Assembly (NCBI GenBank): GCA_946965045.2
Contig: OX337231.1
Coordinates: 3,844,001 to 3,908,000, forward strand
DNA: 64,000 bases
Reading direction: 5' to 3'
DNA from: Epithemia pelagica
Lineage: Eukaryota > Bacillariophyta > Bacillariophyceae > Surirellales > Surirellaceae
Shown here: positions 52,881-63,444 of the stretch, one piece after another
How positions within the stretch are numbered: the stretch's first letter is position 1
How the letters are laid out: every line of letters starts with the position of its first letter
Position numbers and translations under genes: made by a program
Notes under the pieces: model-generated
What the model was told of the DNA's origin: nothing
What the model saw: only the letters and a program-made list of their open reading frames with translations
The model's database searches: none

Positions 52881-53950
52881 ATGACACTAGCACCACAACC
52901 ACTCCAAGACCAACGCGTTTGGAACAAGACACGAATGAAGCGAAATGACAATCCTTGTTGTCACATTGTTTCCATGACGGATTGTGGGCACATACACGCA
53001 CAAGTCCCTAGTCGTTTTGTGGTTCCATGAGAGTGTCGTCGTATATTGGTTGCCACATCCTCATGGCGTGCGTCTAGCGAGAGAGAATGACACACCCACC
53101 GACCACACAAACGGCTCTCTAGTACGAGTAGTATTGTCGATCGTGAGAATCCACAACAAGAACAACAACAACATATAATACTAATATAATATAGGAAGTG
53201 TGCCTCTCCTCCGAATCCACACACACAGCGCGTATTCGGATGGTGCCAAACCCACACGGCATACCCAAACCACCCAGAAACCGCACCCAAGAACGACGAC
53301 AAGGGGCTCCATGCTCCATGGCCTCCACTATACTCTAGCTACCCGTACTACTTCTCTAGAAATTTTTAGTGACATTACTGCGACTCCAATGCCGCTGAAT
53401 AGTCGCATATAGGTCATTGTTTTCACACGTCACATCTCTTCGCCAAAAAATCTCAACGCAGCCGACATCTTTCATTTCACGACGACACAGGAAGGAGCGA
53501 AATCCACTCGGTTCCGTCGGCAAGAAGAAGAAGAAGAAGAAGAAGAAGAAGAAGACGATGAAGACGCATCCGAGGTGTGTTGCCAGTGACATTCGAGAGA
53601 CAGGGTCTCACCGAATTCTGTGAGATGCGTCTGTACGTACCTCTTTCGTTCGTTGCGCCCAATCCAGTTGCGTCCGTTGAACGAGGTGTACGACTCTCTC
53701 GAGAGTAAAAGAGAACAGACACATACGCCATATACACAATAAACTCGCGTTCCGGGATCTGGATCCAAGCTCTATAGCAACACCATGAGGCTATGAGGAC
53801 ATGGTTGGAGAATTCAACGGACCGCAAGTGGAGTTGCACAACCACAGAAACTTCTTCTCCTCTCTTTGCAACGACTATGACACATATACACACGACCAAG
53901 CCAGTCCAACGCTGGAACCCCTGCACGAGTTACCTCTCTATACGTTCCAG

Positions 53951-53982
<32 letters not shown>

Positions 53983-54399
53983 TCAACGAACTATATAGGC
54001 CGACACCCCAAACAACCAACCAGCAAGCAAGCAACCGCGTTCCGAACGAGACTACTAGAGAACCCGTGTATGCAAAGAGGCTGACAAACTCTACCAACAA
54101 CAACGGCATTACTCGACAGCTCAACAACAAAGAGCAACAACCAAAACACCCATACCAAAACAACTCTCGAGATCGACTATCTGACAGTTTGGCATTGGGC
54201 CCTCTTTTATTCTATACCACCTCTCCCCGACCAAACCATTCACGCCGAGGCAACGTTCGAACATTCGTCACAACCAAAGGCACAGGCTTAGAGACTAGAG
54301 GAGTGTCCAAAAGTCGCAAGGAGAAAGACCATTCGACTATATCCACTCTTATACCCAAAAGGACCCCCGGATTGTGGAATTCTCATTCTTCTCAGTATC
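52881..54399. other. Intergenic, microsatellites only
   Basis: A GAA microsatellite at about 53522-53557 and a GA run at about 53958-53982 are the only notable features. Long frames over them are simple-sequence artefacts. Confidence 0.5.
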
Positions 54400-57300
54400 A
54401 TGTCGTCGTCGTCCTTTGTATGGAAACATCATCCGGCATCCTTGTTTCACTATTCGGCATCTGCGGATGGAAATCATGTACAGCATCCGCATTCTCGAAT
54501 CAGTAAGAATCGACCCAAGGCCTGGAAAACGACGACGACGACCGTGTCTTCTCCTCCTTCTCTCGACAAGACAAACAAGAAGAATGCAACTCGGGACGAA
54601 CCACTCCCAAAGAATATCTCTGCCACCCTGTATTCGCGTCCACCGACCCCACGATCGAGTTATGCCGCTACTATTAGTACCACGGAAACGACACCCGATT
54701 CTACCTGGGCTTCCCCCTCCACCTCGTCTTCCTTGGAGGAACCATCACTGGAGAATGACGACCATCGCATGTCCATGACGACGCCTAGGACTGGAACGAC
54801 CAGGGATGGTGCCCATTCCTCGTCGTCGTCGACAGTGTCTCCCTCTCCATGGGCTGTGACACGGCCCAATCCAACCTTTTCGATTGAGGACGACAAGCCA
54901 GACAGACCAGCCAACGAAAAATCCATTGTGGCAACAAGACAACAACAACAACACAATGCCTCCGTGGCCAAGGTTTTGTTTCCCGAAAACGAACAAGAAG
55001 AAGAGGATCGAAACCAGGACGACGATGAAGACAACGACAAGTACAGTGAAGTGGATCAGATTTGGGAGGGAGTGGATACCATGAATACAACTACCACGAA
55101 TCGTGCTTCTTCTCGTTCAACCCACCATGAAACGACATCCGCCATGCGACCAAGGAATGGGACGCTGCTCCATCAGTCATCTTTGCAAACAAGGCACTAC
55201 CCTTCACGTCCCCATTATGCATTCCAAGATGAAGATCTTGCGAAAATGTCGGAGCCTCTTTCGATTCAGGCACGACGCAAGGCATTGGGAGATGCAGCAG
55301 CAGAGGAAGAGGAAGACTATGAGGATGAAGAGAATCATGTATCCTCTTCCGAAGAAGATGACTTGGTCTATTATCAACCTTCGCATGGACGCCCAACAAC
55401 CACAACAACGGCTCTCTTGACCGTGTCCCCCAACGATGCCAGTAATTCCACCAATGACAATCAGGGAGATGAGGAGAATGAATTGGATCCCTTTGAACAA
55501 GTCTTGGGAATGCGTCCACGGCGACCGGCCAGTCGGCGGGGTTCCGGGACGGCAAAATCTTCGACGAGTGGAGCTTCCTCCACGGCTGTCACGAATAAGA
55601 CGTATGGAAATCCTTGTCATGCCATTCTTCCAACACCCAATTTTGCCGAATTGTTTCGAGTCTTTGAAAAGCCAACAGCAAGTGACGGTACTGCATCAAC
55701 CAATAATAGTACTGCAGCTGGTGGTGGGTTGCCGTCAGTGCGATCTCAAGCCTCGAAATGGTCGACGGCTCGACGTGCCGACGTCGATTCTCATCCAACC
55801 AAACCGGACATTCAGCAGTCACAAGCCACCAACGAGACGAAACCTCCAAGCAACGAGAAACAGGGCCAAGTGTCCTCATCCAGTCTGCCCCATTCCTTGT
55901 CGTCTTCCATGGTGAGTCGCATGTTTTCGGGTTGTCGTCCATCGGTGCCTCCTCCTCCGCCGCCACCACCTCCTCCTCTTCCCGCGGGACCGGCATTGTT
56001 GCGTCATGAAAGTTTGGCCATGACGGAACATTCCATCAATAGTTCCACCAGTACGGAAATTATCTCCAATACCACTGCCAAGAGAAACAACAACAACAAC
56101 ACCCATGGCGCAATGATGACTGTGGGAGCCAGTGTTCCCACGACAGCACAAGTTCAAGTCTTGCATCGTGAAATTGAAGCTCTCAAAACGATTATGCAAC
56201 AAGATTCCATCAAATTGGTTACCCTTCAAAGTCAATTGGAAACCTCACAGCAGAATGAAGCCCAATTGCGTCATGCATTGGAGCAGACGCAGCAGCAACA
56301 ACAACCACAAGATGGAGAATCGGACAAACCTCTCACCACGTCGTCTTTGAACAACAACAAGAACACTCCTGTCTTGCCAAACGCCATTGTCTCGGGATGG
56401 AATTCACGTCGGGCATTGGATTCCCTGCACGAAGATGTAGGACTTCTTCTCCAAGGCAACAATAAGGACCCAAGCTTGATTGACCATATGGACGACAATG
56501 AAGAACAAGAAATTGAGTTTGTTTCCTCGGAGTCGATCACACAGATTCGTGAGCAAGATATCTTTTCGAGCCTGGAACAAACGAACCATAATGACGACGA
56601 CGAAGATGATGACTTGACCAACGAACAAGAGGAGTACTACCTGCACCAGCTTATGCAGGAAAATGCACAACTCAAGGCCCGAGTCCGTGACTTGGAACAG
56701 TCGTCGAGCGTTGTGTTGGAAGTGGAAGTGCAACAAAAGGATGAGCCCATACAAGATGGGGGGAAATCACCACCAACCAGTGTCGCAGCAAACAATTGTG
56801 CAGCAATGGAGGCGGCTGAGAACAAGAGCACACAAGAGGACGGAGAAAATGCAATGGTCAAGAAGACGGCGCCTGAAGAAGTAAGGACCAACCAAACCGA
56901 CCCCTCTTGTGGAGCCCTGCAACAAGGAAGAGATGGAGTAACAGCATGGCCATTGTCATCGTCTTTGCAATCCTTGGTGCATTCCTTGGAACAGCGCTTG
57001 CGGACCGTCGAAGACGAAAATCAAAAGGTACGAAAATTGTTGCTCCAACAAGGACAAGCATCATTCGACACCAACGAGGAGACCCGCGCAACGGATCAAC
57101 CGGAGGATGAGATGGAAGTCAATGAAATGCAAAGCCTCAATCATGATTGGCAACTCAAGGATATACCGGAGGGCTCACAAGAAGATGCCGATGACAAGGA
57201 CAACGCCGATAACGAATCAGGGGCTGAATGTATTGAAGTGGTTCAAATGGGACCTCTTGCTCATGAAACCAACAACAAGGAATCAGAACATTCCAGTGAG

Positions 57301-57552
57301 GCTGGAGACTGTGCAGACACATTATCGTCTTCAGTCTGGGATCCTTTGTGCGATTGTTGGGCTCCGAAATCCACGACAACCCTGGAAGAACAAGAAGCCA
57401 ATAGCAATCCAACCAACCAAGTGGCGATTTTACCGCAAAACATGGGGAGTCGAGATTCTGAAAATCCTTCACCGGAACCCTTGGAGTCCCAGGTAGTTGA
57501 AACATGGCAGTGTCGTCCTCGTCGACGCCCCGCACTATTCCCAATACCCTAG
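54400..57552 (+). CDS. Large acidic, proline-rich, coiled-coil protein of unknown function
   Basis: 1050 aa, no recognised family. Seen in order: a Ser/Thr-rich N-terminus with several SP/TP sites, acidic blocks (EEEDRNQDDDEDNDKYSE near 200), a segment FEQVLGMRPRRPASRRGSG (about 365-385), an NFAELFRVFEKPT motif, and a proline run PPPPPPPPPPLP (about 517-530) like formin or profilin-binding stretches. A coiled coil (VLHREIEALKTIMQQDSIKLVTLQSQLETSQ, about 585-625, given here in its two halves) and later heptads around 745-760 and 855-890 follow. It could be a cytoskeletal or scaffold protein; that is inference. The end is uncertain, because an acidic +1-frame ORF (57497-57724) overlaps the stop and may be the true C-terminus reached through an unseen intron or frameshift. 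Confidence 0.75.
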   Translation: MSSSSFVWKHHPASLFHYSASADGNHVQHPHSRISKNRPKAWKTTTTTVSSPPSLDKTNKKNATRDEPLPKNISATLYSRPPTPRSSYAATISTTETTPDSTWASPSTSSSLEEPSLENDDHRMSMTTPRTGTTRDGAHSSSSSTVSPSPWAVTRPNPTFSIEDDKPDRPANEKSIVATRQQQQHNASVAKVLFPENEQEEEDRNQDDDEDNDKYSEVDQIWEGVDTMNTTTTNRASSRSTHHETTSAMRPRNGTLLHQSSLQTRHYPSRPHYAFQDEDLAKMSEPLSIQARRKALGDAAAEEEEDYEDEENHVSSSEEDDLVYYQPSHGRPTTTTTALLTVSPNDASNSTNDNQGDEENELDPFEQVLGMRPRRPASRRGSGTAKSSTSGASSTAVTNKTYGNPCHAILPTPNFAELFRVFEKPTASDGTASTNNSTAAGGGLPSVRSQASKWSTARRADVDSHPTKPDIQQSQATNETKPPSNEKQGQVSSSSLPHSLSSSMVSRMFSGCRPSVPPPPPPPPPPLPAGPALLRHESLAMTEHSINSSTSTEIISNTTAKRNNNNNTHGAMMTVGASVPTTAQVQVLHREIEALKTIMQQDSIKLVTLQSQLETSQQNEAQLRHALEQTQQQQQPQDGESDKPLTTSSLNNNKNTPVLPNAIVSGWNSRRALDSLHEDVGLLLQGNNKDPSLIDHMDDNEEQEIEFVSSESITQIREQDIFSSLEQTNHNDDDEDDDLTNEQEEYYLHQLMQENAQLKARVRDLEQSSSVVLEVEVQQKDEPIQDGGKSPPTSVAANNCAAMEAAENKSTQEDGENAMVKKTAPEEVRTNQTDPSCGALQQGRDGVTAWPLSSSLQSLVHSLEQRLRTVEDENQKVRKLLLQQGQASFDTNEETRATDQPEDEMEVNEMQSLNHDWQLKDIPEGSQEDADDKDNADNESGAECIEVVQMGPLAHETNNKESEHSSEAGDCADTLSSSVWDPLCDCWAPKSTTTLEEQEANSNPTNQVAILPQNMGSRDSENPSPEPLESQVVETWQCRPRRRPALFPIP

Positions 57553-57724
57553 CACCATGACCAAGAATCAGTTGGAAATGGAGGAGCACGACGATGACGA
57601 GGAGGACTATGAGAACGATGACCAGCTGAGTATGGATCTCTCGTACTCAGAAAATGAAAGTTCGACGGAAGATCCCGTAAGCTATCCTGTGTCTTCGGTG
57701 CATGCTTCCATTGAGCGCGTGTAG
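57497..57724 (+). other. Overlapping acidic +1-frame ORF, possible alternative C-terminus
   Basis: 75 codons, with a body rich in D, E and S (EEHDDDEEDYENDDQLSMDL), matching the style of the upstream protein more than random sequence. I could not find a splice pair that joins the frames cleanly, so it is left as a note. Confidence 0.3.
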
Positions 57725-58601
57725 CTACCGTTGTTTGTGCAAAGAAGGCATGTCATGATATTCCCATGCTAAAACCCTTGATGGATATGAAACTGTTGTA
57801 TACTCAGATAAGGTCATTTCTATTGTAAACTCAACTATATTCATTGTACATGGTGTTGGCGCAAAAGCTCGCTTGTTGAGTTTTGTGGCGACGCATTGCT
57901 GCGGACCACGATTTCATGGTCCACCCGGGGCGACGACAAACTTTATTTAATGGGAACGGTTTCAACAGTAAGGTGAACACAAAGCATGACCAATGATCAG
58001 CCCCGTTGTCGAGCCGGTCAGGCATTCGGAAGTACCGCCAGCGCAGAGAGCGAGCCGAGACGCTGTCGAGCAAAAGAGGTGCAAAGGAGATCTTCTAGGT
58101 ACATCCCTCACCCTACCACCGGCCGACAGGAGGCCTGTTGTATTTCAATCGTGATGGTCTTTACGTTATTCCTACGCGCTTTTCCAATATGAGTGTTCAT
58201 GGAGAGTTATGGGTACTTGTCAGCGTGGTGGGTATCCTCGTCCTCGTGGTACATGTTTTGCTTGGAACGAATACCGCAGTGCATTGTAGTAAAAGTTCCA
58301 CACGAAAAGAAACGCAACACTTTTTGCTTGTATAAAATGGTGTATAAAATGGTTGCCGTGGAATAAGCACGCGAGAGAGAGAAAGAGAGAGATTCCTGCT
58401 GCGTTGTAGTCTTGGTTGGCCCACTGCTCGCACCTCATCGTCTGCCGTTGTGATTGTCATGGGAACCGCAAGGAAAGAATCAATACCCCATGGACTCTCT
58501 TGCCCTGGTAAAAAGTCGTCGTTTGGGATGAAAGATCCATTCACAAAACCTGTTGAAGCAGCAGCAGCACCAATGTGCTCGTTCACTTATTTATACTGGT
58601 A
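57725..58601. other. Intergenic between converging genes
   Basis: No gene seen. Small direct repeat 'tataaaatggt' at about 58332-58352. Confidence 0.5.
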
Positions 58602-61394
58602 TTATTGTCTCTTTTTGAGTTCGAGATCAATGGATTTTCGAATTTGACCCAAATCGATGCTGACGGCGGCCCACCACGCCGACAAGACGATACACAAAAA
58701 GAGAAGGGGAGGACATCCCAAGACGAGTCGCGACGACGACGAGGATAATATGGTTCCAGTCTCTTCGTCCGTGTCGTCATCGGGTCCAATCAAGACATCG
58801 AGCAGTTTGTTGAGGGTCGATACCAAAAAGGCGGCACTGCCTCCACCCCATCGATTGGCCAGTGTATCGACGATTGGTTTGGCTTCGTATCGGGCTTCAT
58901 TGGACAAGCCTCGCCACAAACTTTCTCGGACTGGTTTGGCCACGGCCAAGTTCATAATTTTGCAACATTCATCCACAACCAAAAACACCACGAGATTGGG
59001 TGGTTGACCGTGACTGGTATGATGCCACCAGGCCAGGGCCAAGACACCGGCCAACCGAATGAGTGGCATGAGTGCCAAGGTACCACGGGGGCCACACAAT
59101 TGGGCCAAGAGCGCACCGGCGCCACTGGCTTGCAGGGCAAAAATGGCCACGGAGGATGCCATGTTGATATTGGCCAAAAAGGCCAAATCGGCCGCGGTAT
59201 TGGACGCCACCGCACTGGCTGTGGCATTTCGATTGGCCACCAAGGCGGCTCGTTGAAAACTGAGCAAGACTGTCGTACTGGCGTACAAGGCATTGTAGGT
59301 GAAAATCGCCATGAGAAAGCGGGACCGCAAAATGGTGGTCACACCCCGCAACAATCGTTGAAAAAAGGTATTGTCATTGAATTCGTCACTGGTCGACGGT
59401 GACGTCTCCTTGTTGTTGTTGTGTTCGGCCGTACTCTTGTGGGAAGACACAGATGCTGCCGTACTATTACGGAGTGGCGAGGAGTGTGTCGACGACACCA
59501 AGACACCTGGTGATGAAGGAGACGAAGAAGAAGTGGCATCGGTGGACGACGACATGGATTTGAGATCAGTAGCCGATCGTACTCGATTCAAAGAATTTCC
59601 CGAAGCGACTCGTTTCATGCTACCCAAGGATACGGTCCGTCGAATACTGGTATCCAAGGGCATGGAGGACGATGATTGTTGTTGCTGTTGTTGTTGTTGT
59701 TGAAACAATTCTTCTTGTTGTTCGACCCAATGTTGTTGCATGATGCGGCCCAATTCAATGGACAATTCGGCCGAAATTTCCAACAAGACAGCCGCCAAAA
59801 CGAGCAAGCCCGAGAGATAAAGAATTTGCGCCAAGGTGGAAGCCAAGACACTGCCCAAAATACCTCCCAAGGTTCCACCAAATCCAATCAAGCCCAATCG
59901 TTGCAATCGAGTAATGGGTTTGGGGAACGTTGGAGTAGTAGTATTCGGATCCTTATCCGTCACTGGTTCTGCTTGTGCTTGTTGTTTTTGCCGTGCGACA
60001 TCTTCGTATTCCATGGCTTCGGTGGTGACACCCCAGACAAGACTGAGGGAATGCAATTTCATTAAATGAACGACGAGGAAAAAGGCAATGTACAATCCTT
60101 GTCGCATCATGGATACCATGGTTGTCACATGAGGGACCATGGACAAGACGGTGGAGACCCATTCATGAAAGGCATTTTCATTCGGTGCTTCTTGTTCGTG
60201 CAATAATCGTTCCTCTTGCGGAGCATCCATCATCATGGCGGAGTTTGCCGTACTATTGTTGTTGTTGTTGGTTGTCGTCCGTAATACTGTGGTATGGATC
60301 CATTCGAGGAGTGGGAATCCAATGGCATAGGAAATGAGAATGAGGGCAAAGCATCGATAAAAGAGTGCCAACGAGGTTCCTTGCGTTTCGCCACGGGTCA
60401 AACCCATGCGTTTCCAAACCAATCGTCGGCTGGGATCCGGTGCTTCAAAGAGCCATCCAATGGGGACACTGGAACAAAAGGCCAATACCGTACTGGCCAA
60501 GGTTAATTGCGGCATGGCATCCACACCCACCGCCAAGGCAATGGCATCGCGCATCGGTGTCAAGACGTACGTGGCACACGTGACATGGAGCAAGGCCCAA
60601 AACCCAATCCAGGTGGCGGAGGCCATGGCACGACTGTGTACATGACAGTCCCAGTGCAACCAATGCAACGACACATATTCCAAACAATGCGTCACTGTGT
60701 AGAGTGGAACAAAGTACACCGACGACGGCGACGGCGACGGCGACGACGAGGATTTGAGGAAGGGTGATGCGGGTGTTGAATGATTTGTTTGGGAATTGCG
60801 ATCCCTCTCGTCGTGTAGATTGGTATAGTCTTCTTCTTCTTCTTCTTCAAAATCCCCTTCTGGTGCTTGTCCTATTCCTCCTCCGCCTCGAACTCGCAAG
60901 GCGTACGGAGAACGGGGTGGCGATTTTTGTCGAGCAACCGTAGGTGGTTGTTGTGGTTGGTCTTCTTCTTCGAGAATGGTGGAAGGATATTGATTCCGAG
61001 CATACCACGATGCGTTCAATGTTGTGGTCGACACCCACGCCAGCGACGACGACGAATGGGCATTGTCGGATACTCGTTCCATTGGTATTGGTCCACTCAA
61101 AACGTTTGAGCCATTCGAATGGTTGTGTTCTTCTTCTTCTTGGATGGGACCACCAAGGGCCATCCGTATCGAGCTACTACTACTACTGCTACTGCTGCTT
61201 CCACTTTCGGGAGAAATGCTATCGCTGTTGTTGTTGGCATGGTCGGTTGTGGATGTGGACCAAAAGGACTGTGGCACCGAACTTGTCGTCGTCGTCCAAC
61301 CAGAGGATGGTAGTGGTGGTGAAGAGTCTTGTGTTTTATCATCATTTTCTTCTCGTCGGAACGGATCCTTGGAGGAAAACGAAGAAACAGGCAT
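58602..61394 (-). CDS. TLC-type ATP/ADP (nucleotide) transporter-like membrane protein
   Basis: 930 aa. The first ~225 residues are S/E-rich and probably soluble. A polytopic core follows: FWALLHVTCATYVLTPMRDAIAL, LTLASTVLAFCSSVPIGWLFE, LALFYRCFALILISYAIGFPLLEW, and TRLQRLGLIGFGGTLGGILG-type helices. After a Q/S-rich loop come further helices and the hallmark AVAKPVRESLWRGLSNEARYEAKPIVDTLANRWGGG. The 'P.RE.L......E.RY.AK..ID' pattern is the conserved signature of the NTT/TLC nucleotide transporter family, best known from plastids and intracellular bacteria. True ATP/ADP exchange is not assured, because diatom genomes hold diverged relatives of unknown substrate. No classical signal peptide is visible at the start used (ATG 61394), so the membrane is uncertain. 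Confidence 0.75.
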   Translation of the reverse strand: MPVSSFSSKDPFRREENDDKTQDSSPPLPSSGWTTTTSSVPQSFWSTSTTDHANNNSDSISPESGSSSSSSSSSSIRMALGGPIQEEEEHNHSNGSNVLSGPIPMERVSDNAHSSSSLAWVSTTTLNASWYARNQYPSTILEEEDQPQQPPTVARQKSPPRSPYALRVRGGGGIGQAPEGDFEEEEEEDYTNLHDERDRNSQTNHSTPASPFLKSSSSPSPSPSSVYFVPLYTVTHCLEYVSLHWLHWDCHVHSRAMASATWIGFWALLHVTCATYVLTPMRDAIALAVGVDAMPQLTLASTVLAFCSSVPIGWLFEAPDPSRRLVWKRMGLTRGETQGTSLALFYRCFALILISYAIGFPLLEWIHTTVLRTTTNNNNNSTANSAMMMDAPQEERLLHEQEAPNENAFHEWVSTVLSMVPHVTTMVSMMRQGLYIAFFLVVHLMKLHSLSLVWGVTTEAMEYEDVARQKQQAQAEPVTDKDPNTTTPTFPKPITRLQRLGLIGFGGTLGGILGSVLASTLAQILYLSGLLVLAAVLLEISAELSIELGRIMQQHWVEQQEELFQQQQQQQQQSSSSMPLDTSIRRTVSLGSMKRVASGNSLNRVRSATDLKSMSSSTDATSSSSPSSPGVLVSSTHSSPLRNSTAASVSSHKSTAEHNNNKETSPSTSDEFNDNTFFQRLLRGVTTILRSRFLMAIFTYNALYASTTVLLSFQRAALVANRNATASAVASNTAADLAFLANINMASSVAIFALQASGAGALLAQLCGPRGTLALMPLIRLAGVLALAWWHHTSHGQPPNLVVFLVVDECCKIMNLAVAKPVRESLWRGLSNEARYEAKPIVDTLANRWGGGSAAFLVSTLNKLLDVLIGPDDDTDEETGTILSSSSSRLVLGCPPLLFLCIVLSAWWAAVSIDLGQIRKSIDLELKKRQ

Positions 61395-61988
61395 TCTTCT
61401 TGGTATAGAATATATTATAGTTCTCGATCACAAATGTCCCAGCACTGTTGGCTCTCTCCACAGTACTACCACCTAAAATAGAATAGAGCGACTCTTGGAT
61501 GGCCTTGTTTCTTGTGAATTACGCTCTCTCTCGTTCTCTTGGTTGGACGAACAAATAGAGGAACCTTTTGTTGTATCTCGAGAAGTAAACCCACAACGAA
61601 ACCAAACGAAACAAAGAAGAACAAACCACAGGACTGATGAAAAGCGAGTGTTCTGTTTGATGGCTTGGATACGTCGTCGTCGTCGTCGTCGTGGTCTGGT
61701 GGTCGCGGTCCCGAGTGAGAACCCGACCAGCGAACCCCGCAGCTTTCGTTGCGTGTTCGGTGGAGATGCGAGGGACAGACGTTGAAAAGTCTTACACGTG
61801 GAACCTATGCCCTGCTGAGAAAAAAGGACGCCGACGAAAAGGTATCTCTACCTAGGTAGTCTCTCACCAAACTCTTTTAGAGTTCGATGAAAGGAACAGC
61901 CTTTTGTCCTTGCTTGTGTCTCTTCCAACCAATCGTGTTCCATTGGAGGATTCGTCTCTCTACTATACGTATAGTTGTTTGTCTAGTT
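61395..61988. other. Intergenic, no gene seen
   Basis: 5' flank of the transporter-like gene and 3' flank of CP12. Contains a CGT microsatellite near 61673-61692. Confidence 0.5.
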
Positions 61989-62932
61989 TTATTCCGATGG
62001 TTGTTGTTGTTGATAATCGGCAATGGCTTGGGTCAATTGTTCCATGGCCTGACAGGCTTCTTGGGCTTGTTCGACCAAACATTCTTGATCGAGGGGTGGG
62101 AGTGTGGCGGCTTGAACATTGGAGGCGGCCACTTCTTCGACTGTCTCCCACGCCAAGGTGGCCTCGGTCGACTCGACACCATGATCGGCCGTGGCTTGTT
62201 TGGCGGCCTGTAAGGCTTGCGACAATTGCGCTTGGACGGCGGGGGAATCGACGGCCGTGGCGGCTTGCACACCGAGTTTCAAGGCACTCAAGTCTTGCGA
62301 CAAGGTTTGGAGTTGCGCCAAGGGGGTTTGATACTCTTGAATCAAGCGTTGCAATTCGGCCATTTTGGAATCGTATTCACGACAGGCTTCATTCACATCG
62401 TCCACCAAACATTCTTGATCCAAGCCGCCCTTGGTCGCTTCACTATTATGAAGAATAATACCATACATACGAAACAACAAGAAGACGAATCCAAGAACAA
62501 AAGGACAGACGACGACAACAAAGTGTAGATTATAGAATCGAAAACCACGCACACACCGAGAAAAAACCAGAAAGGATGGGAGCAAAAACAATTGTGAGTG
62601 AGTTCGACAAGGAGATAGAGAAAGAAAGATCATCCATCCAGGTCCTCCTTCGCATGGCAGTCCCTGAACCGCATCCTTGGTCCAACGCGTACGTACCTAT
62701 TGTCGGCTCCAAATTGCAATTCTTCCACCACTTCCCACGCCGCTTGAGCTTGTTGTGAAGTGGGACCAAATTCTTTCGAGGCAGCCATGGCAGCTTCCAT
62801 GGCTGCTTGTTGCGAGTCGACCATGAACAGTCGACTATTGGACGTCGTCGTTGTTCCCACCATAAAGGCCGGCACGGTCTCCATCGTCGCCAACAAAAGG
62901 GACGAAGCAAGGGTCCACTGGAAAATCTTCAT
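61989..62932 (-). CDS. CP12: Plastid CP12-type protein with two CP12-like domains
   Basis: Proposed exons (minus) 62697-62932 and 61989-62442, intron 254 nt (AATAG|GTACGT ... ATAATAG|T), phase 2, 229 aa. The N-terminus is a signal peptide (MKIFQWTLASSLLLATMETV) followed by PAF-M, resembling the diatom plastid ASAF cleavage motif. Domain 1 (about 40-115) has AWEVVEEL and ends in a Cys pair, CLVDDVNEACREYD, matching the C-x8-C + (R)xYD end that binds GAPDH in classical CP12. Domain 2 (about 150-225) repeats this: ALQAAKQATADHG, AWETVEEV, CLVEQAQEACQAM. CP12 is a disordered redox linker that joins GAPDH and phosphoribulokinase in the Calvin cycle. The intron falls between the first core helix and its Cys pair. 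The tandem form is unusual. Confidence 0.82.
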
Positions 62933-63444
62933 GGCGGTAAATCGAACAAGAAAAAAGACAGTCAATATAGATTCTTGGAAAGAGCGCTTTCGGTTTATGG
63001 TTTTCTGTTTTCTCGACAACCAACATGAACAATCTCCTTGGCACAACCAAACCCACAAAGATTCGCATCTCCCCACTCCCCACATGCGTGTCTTTTTGGA
63101 GGCAAGTATTCCATCTGGTGTGCGTCACCGCTTTGCGTTCCACGATTGTTCTTTTCGTTCCTTCGTCATCTGGATGCGCTGCTTCGGGGCACTGCCCCCA
63201 GGGCGTATGGGTCGCGCGTACGAGCTACCCATCCCCCACAAAAACTACTCGTCCTACTCCTATAACAAAACCGAACGTCCGTGTCAATCCTCTCTACTCG
63301 TATAGTTAAAAATCATTTCGGAGTTTTAAAAAGCTCGTGGGTCGTGGGTCCACCCAAAAAAATCCTGTTCCAAAAAGTAAATTGTAAAATCGCTCCACAG
63401 GGGTAGTGCAAGTAGAATGGCTCTCTCTTGTAATAGAGACTCTT
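62933..63444. other. Intergenic, no gene seen
   Basis: 5' flank of CP12 and 3' flank of the partial gene. No feature recognised. Confidence 0.5.
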
